From the NCBI GenBank assembly GCA_006538405.1, contig BJKQ01000008.1, positions 2,356,001 through 2,420,000 on the forward strand: a stretch of 64,000 bases of DNA, written 5' to 3'. Position 1 is the first letter of the stretch, and every line of letters begins with the position of its first letter. Made by a program: the position numbers and the translations under genes. This DNA is from Hansfordia pulvinata (Eukaryota > Ascomycota > Sordariomycetes > Xylariales). Positions 1 to 14,468 of the stretch are shown one piece after another. The notes beneath the pieces were generated by a model. That model was not told the origin of the DNA. It saw nothing but the letters and a program-made list of their open reading frames with translations, and did no database searches.

Positions 1-1261
1 TCCTTCCCAGGCTTCGCGACTATTCACCACCACCGCCGCTGGGCCGCCGCCACGCCAGGCCCTTCCTTCTCGCTTCCCTGCCCAGCCCAGCCCGCGCCTG
101 CCTGCTTGCCTTGCCTTGCCTTGCCTCCCATTGCGCGCCCTGTCCTCTCTGCCACGCTCTCTTGCCCTCGTCTTCCTGCCCGGCATTACATGCTACGAAA
201 CTCGTGCCTGCCTGTTTCCATACTACCGTACTTGGACGGGCCCTCACTCTCCTTTTCTCCCATCCGCTATTAATCACGCCGGCCCATGTCGTGACCTCGC
301 GACTCCACGATCGGCTGCCTTATTCTTCTCCTCCCTCCATCTTCGCCTCTTCACATTGTTATTCGTTCCTCTTCGTTGCTCTCGCCTTTGCTTCAACATC
401 TATCTACCTATCTATAACTCTACCTGAACGCCCAGTAAATACTTTGCTTCCTTGCCTTCTTTTTTCCGTCTGGCTGTCCGCCGCCGCGACCTTTCTTTTC
501 CTCTTCGCCTCATTTACCGGGTCCCGGTTCTTTGACCTACCCTTCCGTCTTGCTCACTTCCGCGCCCTACCCAGTCTAGCCTCGACTCGCCACTTGCGCC
601 TCGTTCGCCCGTCCTCGGCTCGTACTGTGCTGGCTGTCTTTGCTTGGCTCTTTCGCTCTTTCATTACCGCCCTTTAATACACCTACGCTTTGTCCCCGGC
701 TGCCCTTCCCGGTCGCCTCTCTTCCTGTCGAGCAGCTTTGCCCACAGCACTCGACCGTCACCACTGGTCTAAACGTTCTGGGACAGCCCTTTGTTCCCTC
801 CCCGCACCATTGGACGACAACACCGAACTCCTCAGCATACGGCCTATCCCGCGCCTCGTTCGCCTCTGAGCTTCGCCCTCGGCAGAGCGCTGCCGCTTCA
901 ATTCCAAATTCGCTATTCCCTTGCTGGGCTCGATCCGTCTCTGCTCGCTTTCCAAGACGCATTTCGTCGACCTGTTCCGAATACCCTGCGCATATTCTCG
1001 GAGTTCTCCAACAAAGATACCCGTCTTCTTCGCGCAAACCCCATTGGCAGCACCCGTCGAGGACCTCGTTCTCCCCGTGCCGTTTGATACAAAGCTCTTG
1101 TAATACTTGACTTTGCCTTCCCTCAGCAGGTTACCATTCTAGCAGCTCACAGCTCGTCCACTGTCCTATTCCGTGCCCAATTTAGGCACGTGGAATCTTT
1201 CAAAACGGCGGTCCTATCCCACAACTCTAGGGACAGCATTGTCCCGCCTCATCTTCTCGGG
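1..1261 (+). promoter_or_regulatory. Upstream region and probable long 5' leader of the Nrd1-type gene
   Basis: No gene is supported here. The + strand is strongly pyrimidine-rich (CT-rich tracts and TTGCC repeats near 100-125), as is common in fungal core promoters and 5' leaders. Open frames exist only because stop codons are rare in such sequence; they show no recognisable domain and lack a convincing ATG. The frame of the downstream gene stays open upstream of 1262 but contains no in-frame ATG there. A spliced leader exon cannot be excluded. Confidence 0.5.
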
Positions 1262-3651
1262 ATGCAGGATCTTTCTGGCCCGCCCATGCCCTCCGGCCCT
1301 CCGAACGGGTCAGGCAGGCCGTTTGGGCATGCCTCCAAGCCCTCCAACAGTGACACGGGCTTTTCTCACGGCGCGTTCACTTCGAACTTTTCTGGCTTCG
1401 CCGACAGGAACACTCGACGCGCCAACATTCCTTCCATCAACACCCAGCAGATGAGCCAGCAGGGCCCACCGGCCAACGCTCACGAGATGGCCACCCCTGG
1501 CACGGCTTTTGACATGAACTTCACCCCTCTGCTGCCATCTCAGTTGCTCCTCGGAAGTCCTTTCCAGCCAGGCTCCCCTGCCACGTTCAGCCCTCACTTT
1601 CAGAGCATTTCCAGCTTCCAGAACAACCACCAGCAGCCCAATGGCCACCAGCAACAGCAGCAAAACGGCATGAACAGCCCGACCCAGCAGGCCTATCAGA
1701 CTATGGTGTCTCCCTCGGCTTACGGGGCCCCCCAGTTCTTCGCCCCCCTCAGTCGCCGACGAACCAGTACAGCAACATGAGTGCCCAGATCCAGATGCCC
1801 CCAAGCTCTCCTGTTTCCATGAACTCGGGTATGGTCACGGGCACCAGCAGGACTGTCTACCTGGGCAACATCCCCCCGGACACTACCGCCGAGGAAATCC
1901 TCGGCCACGTCCGCAGCGGGCAAATTGAGTCGGTCCGCATGCTGCCCGACAAGAACTGTGCTTTCATCTCTTTCCTTGATGCCAATGCTGCCACGCACTT
2001 CCACTCGGATGCGATCCTGAAGAAGCTTTGCGTCAAGGGCCAGGATATCAAGATTGGCTGGGGAAAGCCCTCTCAGGTGCCCACCTCCGTCGCTCTCGCC
2101 GTTCAGCAGTCTGGTGCGTCTCGCAATGTTTACCTTGGAAACCTTCCCGAGGAAATCTCGGACGAGGAGCTGCGTGACGACCTCGGCAAGTTCGGCGCCA
2201 TCGACACCATCAAGGTTGTCCGCGAGAAGAGCATTGCTTTCGTCCACTTTCTGTCCATTGCCAACGCGATGAAGGCCGTGCAGCAGCTTCCCCAGGAGCC
2301 AAAGTGGCAATCGCCTCGCCGCGTTTATTATGGAAAAGATCGTTGTGCTTACGTCTCAAAGACCCAGCAGCAGAATGCCGCGCAGTACCTGGGTATTGCT
2401 CCAGGTTACGCGCACATGCTGACTGGACAGGACCGCGACGTCATTTCCAATGCCCTTGCTCAGCAATCCGTGGCTGCCGCTGCTGTTGCGACCACTGCTG
2501 GTGGTATCAATAACCTGGGCAACCGCACCATCTACCTCGGCAACATTCACCCGGAGACGACAATCGAGGAGATCTGCAACGTGGTTCGTGGAGGTCTGCT
2601 GCACCACATTCGGTATATCCCTGACAAGCACATCTGCTTCGTCACGTTTATCGACCCGACTGCCGCTGCTTCGTTCTACGCCCTGAGCAACTTGCAGGGA
2701 CTAATGATCCACAACCGCCGCCTCAAGATTGGCTGGGGCAAGCACTCCGGTGGCTTGCCGCCGGCAATTGCCCTGGCTGTGAGCGGCGGTGCCTCTCGCA
2801 ATGTCTACATCGGCAACCTGGATGAGACTTGGACCGAGGAGAGACTGCGTCAAGACTTCTCCGAGTATGGCGAGATCGAGCTGGTGAATGCTCTTCGCGA
2901 GAAGAGCTGTGCTTTCGTCAACTTCACAAACATCGCCAACGCCATCAAGGCCATCGAGGCCGTCAGGGGCAAGGAAGAGTACAGGAAGTTCAAGGTCAAC
3001 TTCGGCAAGGACCGCTGCGGTAACCAACCCCGGCAATTGCAGCAGCAGAACGGCGGACGGGGTGAGGGTGTCCCCACGCCGCCCCCTACCGGTAGTGCTA
3101 GCGGCAGCGGCAACTCGCCCACCAACCCCAGCTCGCCCACCACTGGGAACGCCCCAAGCGGCTATGGCAATGGCAACAACCCCTTGACCATGTACCTCAA
3201 CCAGGTCTCGCACCAGGCTCATCAACAGCAGCACCATCAACAACAGATGCTCGCAACGCAGCAAGCAGCTCTGTTTGGCACCGCTGCTTCGTCGCCGAAC
3301 GAGCTCACTCTTGAAGTGCCCCAGCAGGGTCCCGTCTCAGGGCACGGTCAGAGCGCCAGCATTTCCAATGGCTACGGCAACGGCCCTGTCTCGGGAGCCA
3401 CTACCATCGGTGGCCTGTTGGCCCCTGGCAACCAACGCGGTTCTCACAACCGTGCTGTGAGTTTGCCCGTATTCGCGCCTGGATTTGAGAACGGCGGAAA
3501 TAGCCCGGTCACCAGCGTCGGTGGTCCTTCCGAGGGCCACGAGCGCAGGGGCCACCAGTATCAGTCCTCCTTTGGTGGCATGGGCTCTGGCTTTGGCCTC
3601 GCCATTCAGGGCGGCCTTAACGGCTGGGTGGAGGAAGAAGTTGCAAACTGA
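1262..3651 (+). CDS. nrd1: Nrd1-type RNA-binding protein with four RRM domains (one-base frameshift)
   Basis: Likely orthologue of fission yeast Nrd1/Msa2, a cytoplasmic mRNA-binding protein that represses differentiation. Four RRMs are visible after 1840, each with an RNP2 of the form TVYLGNIP, NVYLGNLP, TIYLGNIH or NVYIGNLD and an RNP1 such as KNCAFISF or KSCAFVNF. The tail is Gln/Gly/Ser-rich. The N-terminal part (start ATG 1262, residues MQDLSGPP) is Gln/Pro/Ser-rich and lies in a different frame from the RRMs, which are open from ATG 1777. Adding one C to the C6 run at 1743-1748 joins the two frames smoothly through a PPQSPTNQYSN segment and gives about 796 aa. I infer a missing base rather than an intron, because no good short intron fits. 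Upstream in-frame GTG codons are not plausible starts. The 3' neighbour is convergent. Confidence 0.9.
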
Positions 3652-4943
3652 TCCGAAGACCCTATTCACGCATCACTGCGAATACCTGGGAAAGATTAAT
3701 CTGTTGTAATTGCGCGTCGGTCCTCTTTTGGAGTTTCTCTTTTCCTCTTCGCATAGTTTCGTCCTTTCCGTACGACTTTTGTAAAAACTTCCCCTTGGAA
3801 CGACTTTCCCCGGTCAATCGAAGCAGTCAAGATGGATGGAATTAATTGGCATATATTCCTGGAGGAGGGAGTCAGTGCGTCTGCAGGAAAATCGGAGCAT
3901 GTCGGCGGTCTCCTACGCCGGCTGCAGTGGCCTTTGGAAACCAAGACCATCTGCACTTGTGGAAACACATTGAGATCCGCATCATCCTATCAGACAAAAT
4001 AGTCGAAATGAAACGCCGAGAGGCGATGAAACACAAAACGATGAAATATACTGATGTCGTGACGATATTTGGACAACGGCGAGTATTACCTTGCATCAGA
4101 TCAGAAGTCAACTTCACCTTGGCAAAGCTGACGAGCCTCCCGCAGCTGGGTACCGTTGTCCAAAGCGGCCTAGGGCTTGCGCCGCCTGTGAATCGAGCAG
4201 AGCCGACGCCCGCACGAAGGGGCAGTGGACCGAGCTCGAAAGTGAGATACGGGGCCAGACCTCGTGTTATGGGTACCTGAATTTGCTCTCGGGTCATCGA
4301 GACACGAGAGGAGACACAGAACAGTGTCTTGTGTCTTAACTTGCCTCTTCGTGACAAGACAGGGTGGTCAACTTTTAAGTCGATGGACGTCAGAAGAAAG
4401 GAAAAGATGAGAAAAAAAAAAAAACCCTGCCCCCATTTGGGGGAGTGACCAGAGGGTGCGAACAGCGCACCTCTAGTGGAAGGGAATGCAATATCTGGTT
4501 CTCTAGCTCTCCACGTATCAGTCTTCATGTACCAATAGGTGCTCATACCGCATTTCGTGTCTTCTGACCTTTCCATTCGGAAACAGAAAATGAAGGATGG
4601 CGGGGACCTTGACGTTTTCGCCATGGCACTGTCGCCGGTGGAAAGCCGGCGCCATCACAAGAACTCGCAGCAGAGGAGTCATGTATAGGTGACGCAAAGA
4701 CGTAGAACGTGTTTTCATTACATGCATGGTACCCGTGGTCTTGATTCGGACCGAGAGGAAAGCGGCATGTATTCTGAAAAGGCAACAAGACCCAAATTTT
4801 TGCACGATTTACCTAGCACTGCGCTACGTGCCGTGGGCTATAGAATATCTAATCACAGTCTCCTGGCGTTCCTCTGGATCGTTTCACTTTTCCTTTCACT
4901 TGTCTTTTTTTATCGTTTTGTTGTTTTGATATCCACATACGCA
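3652..4943. other. Intergenic region between convergent genes, no gene seen
   Basis: This 1.3 kb holds the 3' ends of the Nrd1-type gene (+) and the asparaginyl-tRNA synthetase gene (-). It is more AT-rich than the coding DNA and has an A13-type run near 4413-4425. The open frames have no recognisable domain and non-coding codon use. Poly(A) signals are expected here but none stands out. Confidence 0.5.
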
Positions 4944-6760
4944 TCATGGCTTGCACCTACCCATGAAACGGGGGTACAGACATGTCGTGCGGACGGTGTG
5001 CTGGTTGGCGATCCAGGCAAGGAAGCGCTCGAGGCCGAGGCCATAACCGCCGTGGGGCGAAGTGCCGTACCTGTAAAAAGAGGATTGTAAGTCATCGGGA
5101 CCAAGGGTTTGTTGTCGGGATAATAAGGCAACGGGGCCGCTTACTTGCGCTGGTCAGTGTACCAGTAGTAATCCTTTGCGGGAATACCTTGCTTCTCATA
5201 GGCCTGGAGAAGCTCATCGTAGCCCTCCATTCTCATGGAACCACCTACAATCTCGCCAACGCCGGGCATGAGACAGTCGACACTCTCGGTGACACGCAGG
5301 TCCTCAGGGGCCTTCTTCATGTAGAAAGCCTTGATCTCGACTGGGAAGTGTGTGAGGAAGATGGGGCGGTTGATGGCATCAGTCATCTTGCGCTCAGCAG
5401 CCTCGGCAATGTCGTCACCAAACACGTGAGGGTTGCCGTCCTCGTTGGGAATCGGAGGATCTTGGGCGTTGAGCCAGTCGATGGCGTCAGTGTACTTCAT
5501 GCGCATGAAGGGGCGCGAGGGCTTCACAAAGCCAGGGTTGAGCTCCTTGAGGTGGGCAGCAATGATGGGGTTCTCGAGAACAAGGTCAATGACGCGGCAG
5601 ATGACCTCCTCGAGATGCTCGAGAAGGTCGTTGAAGTTGATGTAGTCGAGCTCGGCCTCGACGTGAGTGTACTCGGACAGGTGACGACGCGTCAGACTCT
5701 TCTCGGCACGGAAGGACTTCTCGATACAGTACACGTCGCCGACGCTGGGAAGAACAGTCTCGAGATACAACTGGGATGATTGAGTGAGGTAGGCCGTCTC
5801 GTCGTAGTAAGGGGCTTGGAACAGGGTGGCGCCGCCCTCAACCTGGGTCTGAACCAGGGCCGGGGGCGAGACCTTGGTGAGTTGCAGGTCATCGTAGACC
5901 TTCTGGAAGGCGCGCTCGACAGCGGCGCGGATCTTCATAAGGGCCGAGGCGTTGTCGCCACGTAGGACAAGATGGCGCTGGTCGAGCATCTGAGGATCCC
6001 ACTGGTTCTGCTGAGCGGAAACGCGGTTGGTGATGGCATCGTCGTCGCTGGGAGAGGCGCCGAGAACCTCGAAGTAGTCGACATGCAGTTCACGGTCGTC
6101 GGGGGCCTTCTGACCGGGCGGGACCTGGCGCATCTCGCCGTAGAGGGCCAGGGAGGTGCCCTGGGCGAAGGTCAGAGCATGGTAGTTCTTTGTGAGGTCA
6201 CCAGCCTGCAGGACGCACTGCAAGTGACCGTAGCCGTCGACGAGAGTGATGAAGGTGGCGTGCTTCTGGGGACGAAGGCGGTGGATACGGCCAAAGACCT
6301 TGACACGCGTACCCTTGTGGTCGTCGTGGCCAAGGTCTATGTCTTTGCGGTTGATCTTGATGCGGGTGGGAGCTGGCAGGGCGGGGTCCTGGACAATCTG
6401 GATCTTCTTTGCGTCCTCGAGAACCTGGAGGCGCTGCTTCTTGAGCTCGTCGTCCGCCGCGGCAGCCTGGGACTGCTTGGCAAGCTTCTTCTTGTGCTGG
6501 TCGAGGGCGCCCTGGGCCTTCTTGACGGCGCTCTTGGCAGGGGCCTTCCAGGTCAGGCGATCTTCCTCGGGGGTGCCGGTGAGGGAGGAGCGGGCCTGGT
6601 ACGTCGGGGTGGGCTTGTCATGGTTCTGGATGTAGGCGTAGGCCAGTGACTTGTAGGGGCTGTTTTCGGATCCGGTGGCTGTCTCGTCGTCCTTGCCCGT
6701 GTCGGCATCGATGTAGCACGACTTGACCTTGTCGGCCAGCTCCTGGACGGCGTCCGCCAT
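4944..6760 (-). CDS. DED81: Asparaginyl-tRNA synthetase, cytosolic
   Basis: Class IIb aminoacyl-tRNA synthetase that charges tRNA-Asn in the cytosol. Exons are 6760-5145 and 5070-4944, with a 74-bp intron at 5071-5144 (donor GTAAGC, acceptor TTTACAG), giving 580 aa, a normal length. The start is the ATG at 6760 (MADAVQEL) in an ACCATGG context; the frame extends upstream only to a GTG. Domains in order are a Lys/Ala-rich N-terminal extension (to about residue 130), an OB-fold anticodon-binding domain (about 150-245), and the class II catalytic core. Motif 2 is [21 protein letters not shown] (about 350-370); the [13 protein letters not shown] form points to Asn rather than Asp. Motif 3, with [19 protein letters not shown], is encoded mainly by the second exon. 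The 3' neighbour is convergent. Confidence 0.96.
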
Positions 6761-8266
6761 GGTGGTGCGGATGGCGGGGCACAGCGAGAGAGTTGCGGGA
6801 GAGAGAAAAGGCGGGCACGGCTCCCAGTTTCTTGAGAGGGCGTGTGGTAATGGAGAAATGTGGGCGATGGAAGAAGGGGGCTGCCCGAGGCGGGTTTGCA
6901 GGCGGGTTCCCGACAAGAAGAATCGAGTTGGTCGTGCACACGTCAAGTTGCTCGACAGCAGCGCCGAAGGGCAAGTGGGATGTTTTTTGGCGGAGGGGTA
7001 ACAGCCCTCCACCCACTTACTCACTGATTGTCGGTCGCGGCTGCCCTGCTAACTTAGTACATAGGTCTGTCCTGCCTGCCCTTGGCCTGTGGGCGTGGCC
7101 TTGCCTTGCCTTTCTGGGCTGATAAGCTACCGCACCCCGAGTAGGTACTGGCATGTACCTTCACGCACGCCTAAACCCGCATGGGCTGTCTATAGGTACA
7201 GGCCGGTACTGGTGCCGGCTCCCGTGCGCAACCTCTGTCTGTGCGACTCACCCGTCTGACCTCTCTGCGAAAGCGGCGCCGGCTTGACTCACTTGGACCA
7301 ACCTTGATATCTCGCCCATGGAAGATAGATAACACGCCCGTGTCACTTAATGAAAGTCGTACATGGTCCCGCAGCGCCAGAACACCTAGGTATCTAGTGC
7401 CCTTTCTGTCCTGATGTGCCTGTAGATGATGTTTGCGCAAAGTCACGTAGCCCACTCACCGTGGTGGCCTTTGCCGCGCCTTGAAAATACGCCGTGGCAT
7501 TTCGAGCTTTCCATTCTCGACGCCGTTGGTCGTATAGCCTGAGCTGTTGTACCTGACATGCCCGCACGTTTCCTTCTGATATCGGCAACCCTTGCAGATG
7601 GCTACCTTATGCGTTAGTCGTGGGCGGTGTGTGCTGGCCCGCCCATACTCGGCCAGCACGTTCACCTGGGCATCGGCTGTTCGAGAAAGAAGCGGCTTGT
7701 GAGGGGAATCAGGTCAATTCAATGCACTCCAATCGCCAAACGTTCCTATCGAGAAAAACCCAGCCTACTTGTATGATCTGTTTCCTCAACCCGAACTCAA
7801 AAAAGCAGAAGACGGACGGAAAAGATATGTGGACATGGCGCTTCGCGTCTAACTATTCCTGTGAGGCGGTCTGATCAAAGGCGCTGCGGGACTGGGCTGC
7901 AGCCAAGGAAAGTCGCTCCCGCATTACAGAGTCAAGTGCATGTGCCTGTATTCCAGGAGGCGGCAAGCCAAAAGCAGCGCCGCTGCCCCTCTCGCCCTGG
8001 CCATGGGGACCAATTCAAATGGTGCCTCGCGTGTTGTTCGCTGCTGTTCTCGCAAACCTTTTGAAATATCTAGTGAATCGCTTTGATGGAAATGCTGCAA
8101 AGAGAAATGGCGGCGAGCGTTGCAGACACGTCGCGAGTCGGCCTTCCTAGGCCACCCTGGCACTACCGCCCGACTCGGCCCGGCGGAAAGAATCATCTTG
8201 GGTATTGTTACTGTGCCGTCTTGAGGTCTAAGCTGCCTGCGACTGCTGCTGCTGCGGCTGCTGGAA
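6761..8266. other. Intergenic region, no gene seen
   Basis: This 1.5 kb lies between the start of the asparaginyl-tRNA synthetase gene and the 3' end of cdc42, both on the minus strand. The part next to 6760 is the synthetase promoter and leader. Small open frames lack homology signals and coding-like codon use. No tRNA cloverleaf was recognised. Confidence 0.5.
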
Positions 8267-9592
<1,326 letters not shown>

Positions 9593-12425
9593 CTTGTGAC
9601 ACGGATGAAGCCCCAGGGGAGGAGCGAGTGATGGGAATTGAGATCGGTCGTTGGACTTGTGCTCGGGGCCGGCCAAGAGGAGCGGAGAGAGAGAAGGACC
9701 GGGCAGATAGAGCAGGTAGCCTTGCTGGCCGGCAGCTTATCGCGCGCGCTGCTCGGGGGGACGAAGGCTGGATGCGCGGAGATGGGCGGGAGCGCCTGGT
9801 AGTAGTGGTGGTGGTGGTGGAGGTGGTGGTGGGCGGGTGTGTGAGTACGGACTCGTACTCTGGCGCTGGGCGGCGAGGTTTGGATAGGCGCTGGGCGACG
9901 ACGGGAGGTGTGGTGTGGTATGGTGTGGTGTGAGGTAGGTCGGGTTATTGGATGTACGGACTGGAGTTGGCTGACGAGCAGGTATTGGTTGGGTTGGAAC
10001 TCGACCAGGAGGCGAATGAAGGTGATCAATCAGGGCAGGCAGGTAGCGGGCATGGAAAGGCGGTCTCGAGGTACTTTAGCTTGGGCCGGCGCAGCGAGGT
10101 GCGCCTGCTTGCTGTTGTGTTGTTCTGGCATGGGATGGTTTGATTTGGCTTGGTCACCTTGGGAGGGCAGGTACTGGACGGATAACGAAGCAGCCGCCGT
10201 TGGAGGTACCTGCCCTGGGCACCTGCCGAGGTCTGGTCGCGCTACTCCTACGCCCCGTCCGGAGTACTTCCATGGAAGGCGCATTCTGGCCGGGGCCCCG
10301 GCCAGCTGCCCGTGGTTCATCGGGAAATGCATGCACCTGTTTTCCTCCCGTCGGGTACAGATACATAGCTGCCGATACGTGGGCAATGGCTGGAATCCAT
10401 GGATCCTAGCAATCACACAAAGAAGAACTCGATGTCGGGGCGCTAGCTTCCATCTGTCCCTCATCTTTCACGGATGGGTATTCGAGTTCTCTATACCTGG
10501 CCTTGCGGACAACTCAGGTGGGCAGCTAGGTACTGCGTACTTGGCCTCCTGGCCTACAAGCACTCTAGGGGCACGCTTGGCAACCTCGCTTGGGCTGGCT
10601 CTCTCCACTATGTACGGAGCGGGCAGCCAGCACTGAGAACCTGTGGACAATACCTACATGGATGCATGTCGTGTTGGATACACGTACGTACGTACATAGG
10701 CAGATCGGTGGCATCCGCCTATGCATTGCCAGGTGAGCGACGGGGAGGCCATGCTCCATTGAATGCCTTTGGTGGTGCTCGTTGATTACACATGTAGGGT
10801 TAAGCATTACATGTAAGTACACAACATGAATCTTAGTAAGGTAGAGGCCATTCGCAATGAAAGGTAAGGCCAAGCGAGTATGTATCCTGCGCCCTGGTTA
10901 AATATGAGCATCATCATGTTGGAAGGAGCAGATACGCGTACCTCTGTATCGCATGTACGGCGCGAATGTATGGAGCGACTGCAAGTACATCTAAATCTAT
11001 CGGCGTACTCGTAGCTGGCGGGATACAGCGAGCGGAGCACCTCACCAGCCAATCTACCCGGACTACCTAGCAATGTACAGAATTGGATTCACCTGTGCCA
11101 TATCTCAAAGGGGTAGGTAAGTAATCACCTGAGCCACCTATCCGTACAGGTAATAAGGGACTCGTCGCCCGGAAATTTTTTGGGCGCAGCCCGTCAGGTG
11201 AAGGGGACTCAAGACCGGGGTGGAGTTGAGGCCGCTGGGGAACGAAGAGATCAGTGGCACGGGTGGATGGGAACGTCTAGGTAGCGACAGGGTATGGTAT
11301 CTACTCGTACATGTAAGGTATCGTCCACGCACCAGACGCACGTGCGGCGTGCGTGGCTACAAGCATCTGGGCTGCGCTGATGGAGGCCGTGTATGGGACG
11401 ATCTCCCAGGCACCCGGGCCGGTCACGCGGTAGAGGCGGTGGTTTCACGAGGGCGCACACGCTAACTGGAAGGCTGATGATGCTCGCAGAGGGGCGGGTT
11501 ATGATGGCCAACGGACACAAGGGAAGACGTGGGATGACTGCTGGGCTCGACCGACCGCTCGCGGGGACGGGCTGGGGCGCAGGCGACGAAGTGAAAGTAC
11601 CTGCACTCGTGCTCGCTGGCGCCTGCACTCGTAGATTGCCTGGAGGCGGCACATTGGAGACCAGAACGGGGCCGACTGTTTGGCGTGGTTGAGAGCCAGT
11701 GCCAGCACGGGCTAACTTCCTTTGGATGTAATCGTAGGTGCCCCCGCGCATGCCACGCTACCTCAGCACGTCCAGGTAGCACATAGATGTAGGTACTCGT
11801 AGGTGGCTGGGTGCCTACCTTGGAAGATACGAGTACATGCGCCTCGCCTACCATCTTCCATACGAGACATTCGCCTACCTCCAATGTGCATCTCATCTTC
11901 TCGTCGGGTATCGTTGCGCAGGCCCGGGGGTTCTGCAGGTCTGCGGGAGCGTCGGATTGAATGATGATGACGGTGATGATGACGGGCTATAATTCAGTAC
12001 ATGTAGGTACCAGTCGTGGCCAAAGGTATACGGATGGATAGGTACGTCGCGGGTCTCTCCCAGCGCTGGGCGGCGGAGGCGCGGAGCTGTCTCAAACCTT
12101 AAAACCTCCCAAGCCGAGGGCGGGCTTCCGATGGACTGGGGTTGCGTCAGTGGTGTGAACAGCACCGACAGCAAAGTCATTAATGGCTGGTGATTCTATA
12201 AGAGAGGTAGGTAGTGGGCAGGCATTTCTTGTGCCTCCCGCCGGCGTGTTGGGACGTCGCGCGATACGATTGGCGGTTCGATGGGCCGACGACTCGAGAT
12301 CTGGTCATGGGAGCAAGCGGTGGCCGCTGGGTTGCGAGTCAACTACCTACCAACCACAAAGGGTCCCAAAAGTCTCCGCTCTGGCGTGCAAGCTGGTCCC
12401 GGACGATAATGAAATCCTCCGTGGA

Positions 12426-12454
12426 TCTTCTTCTTCTTCTTCTTCTTCTTCTTC
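12426..12454. repeat. CTT microsatellite
   Basis: A run of about ten TTC/CTT triplets on the + strand, followed by further pyrimidine-rich sequence to about 12480. It lies in non-coding DNA. Confidence 0.95.
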
Positions 12455-13446
12455 CCCGCTCTCGCTTTCTCTTTCTCTCGTCACGTGTATTCTCATTTGG
12501 AAAAGAGAAGGATGTGAAAGGGGTTGGTCGGGACTGACCATGAAGGCGAGAGAAGGGAGAAAGAGGGGGAAATAGCTTGAAGAATAGGTATCTGAGGAAG
12601 AAAAGAAAAAGAAAAGGAGAAGGGAAAGATGGCCCCCGGCCCCGGCCCCCATACGAGTACACGTACAGAGCGACATTCCACACCAATCACTCATAGACAA
12701 ATCCGTTCGTACCGGTACTTGCCCATTCATGGCACTGTGAGGTATTGTCTGCTCTCGCGCATGCGAGGTGCAATGTGACGTGACGAGATGCGGGCGCTTC
12801 ACCTTCACGAGACGGGGACGCGCGCGTCGGACCTTCCATTCGTACGGGTGACAAATTGCTTGGATGGTGCACAGCGCCAACCGCTGTGGCTCTGATTCGG
12901 GGAGCGCGAGTTGTTGCACAATGTTCAATCATTGTGCATCAACGAGCCGCAGTTCAGAGCCGAGTACTTTTACTTCCACCTACCTACCTACCACCTACAA
13001 CCTAATGGATACTTACTCGTACTCGAAAAGGGCAAAGGATCCTCGCACGCAGCAGACCAACCCGACGCGTTCGTTGCACGTGGCGCGCCCGACCTCGCTG
13101 CAACCACGCCGCCGGGTCGCACACCGTCCGGTCGCCCATTCTTCGGGGCGCCTGCCTCCGCGCCTCGCTTGTCCCCTACGTCTCCCCATCAGCAGGCGGC
13201 TTGCACACGGAGTGGCGCGCACGAGCGAGACGACCGACAGGTGAAACGCCGACGCCGAGGTCGAGGGCTGATCGGCACGGAAGCGGGCACGCGGAAAGCC
13301 AGGCCAGGGGCGAGCCGTGGGCGAGGCCAGGCCAGGCCAGGCTGGCGGGGACTTGGACGGGAGCACGGGAGCACGAGCAACCCTTCGCCAGCATCGCGTC
13401 GCATGTTCTCGCTACCAGACGCTCACTCACAGACAAACAGGACTCA

Positions 13447-13460
13447 TACGAGTACTCGTA
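13447..13460. repeat. 14-bp palindrome TACGAGTACTCGTA
   Basis: A perfect palindrome made of two overlapping copies of the TACGAGTA octamer. The identical 14-mer recurs at 62910-62923 in an intron. See the finding on the dispersed octamer. Confidence 0.9.
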
Positions 13461-14468
13461 GTACTCCTTGACTGATAATAACTGCCGGGAGCTATGGGTG
13501 GGTGGGAAATTGCGCCGGTGAGCCCGTGCGCGGGCGCCCGCGCGGCTAGGAGCAGACCGCATCGTGCGAGCGACGCTCTCCTCTTCTTGGATTACGGATA
13601 CTGATGAGATTACTCGTAACTACTTCCAGTACGACCGGGGCTCTCTCACGATCCGTAGTTCGGACGACGCCCCTCTGTTGCATTGGTGTGACTTGGAGTG
13701 GCCTGCCTTGCCATGCTTACGAGTAACTTATTAGCCCTCCCTCTGGCCGGTCCGTCCTGGTGCGAGGCATACGCATATCAATCACCCTGACGGATATCCC
13801 CTCTCTCCCTCTGGCACCCGTTACAGATGTTCCTTCGCCCACGCCTCCGGCACACGTGGGATCCTGCGTATCACGCCTTCTGATGGCTTCTCTGTGAGCC
13901 TGTCTTCTGTCCCTAGTTGTTGTGAGGGAGGATGGGTTATCCCTCGTCGAATTGAGATTCGAGTCTCCCGGGGCGCGCGGGTGTCTTGTTGTACTCCGTC
14001 GCGAGGCTGTACTCGTGCCGAGAAGTCGTGCCGAGTACTCGAAGGTATCTACATTCTCTGTACAGGTGTGTATCTACATCTACGCATGGAGCTAGTCACG
14101 AGTCAAGTTGCCTACGTGTACCTAACGTCCCTGGGTACATGTAGAGATAGCCATGTACTCGTTCGAGTAGACCGGGCCCTTTGGGCAAGCCTTCAGCCAA
14201 CAACCCATAACCAATGGATATGGAGACGGAGTCATCACCCACCAGGCCCACGGGCGCCTTCCACTGCGGAATACGGGTACTCATACGCGTAGCAGGTCGT
14301 TTCGAATCCAGCCTGCTTGATTCCCTCGTGGATACGGGCGTGAACGAGGACTGGGCGCATCACTGCTCTCACTACGAGTGATGAGGTGCCTGTACACAGG
14401 AAAGGCATGTATTTGATGTACGCGCCTGAAGCAGGCGAATACATGCTGTACCTAGATAGGTAGGTACC

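Larger units (their letters stand above)
9593..14468. other. Large gene-poor intergenic region with dispersed short motifs
   Basis: About 4.9 kb with no supportable gene. The part next to 9592 is the cdc42 leader, including a GGT/GGA-rich tract near 9798-9835. The rest carries a CTT microsatellite, many TACGAGTA/TACTCGTA octamers (11006, 11302, 11794, 11828, 12652, 13014, 13447, 13453, 13611, 13718) and AGGTAGGTACC-type tracts. Open frames of up to about 190 codons occur on both strands, but they overlap each other, have repetitive Arg/Pro/Ser-rich translations and show no known domain. A non-coding transcript cannot be excluded. Confidence 0.5.

Noticed and set aside
111..677. Plus-strand open frame with hydrophobic stretches at the window start
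   Set aside because: It starts at TTG, reads CT-rich DNA as Leu/Phe/Ser, and fits a pyrimidine-rich leader better than a gene.
1705..1752. A 47-bp intron instead of a frameshift in the Nrd1-type gene
   Set aside because: A GT and a CAG exist, but it would be very short, lacks a good donor, and would delete a segment that reads as normal protein. Five other genes show the same one-base lesion.
14291..14320. TTCGAATCC motif resembling a tRNA B box
   Set aside because: No matching A box or acceptor stem was found nearby.
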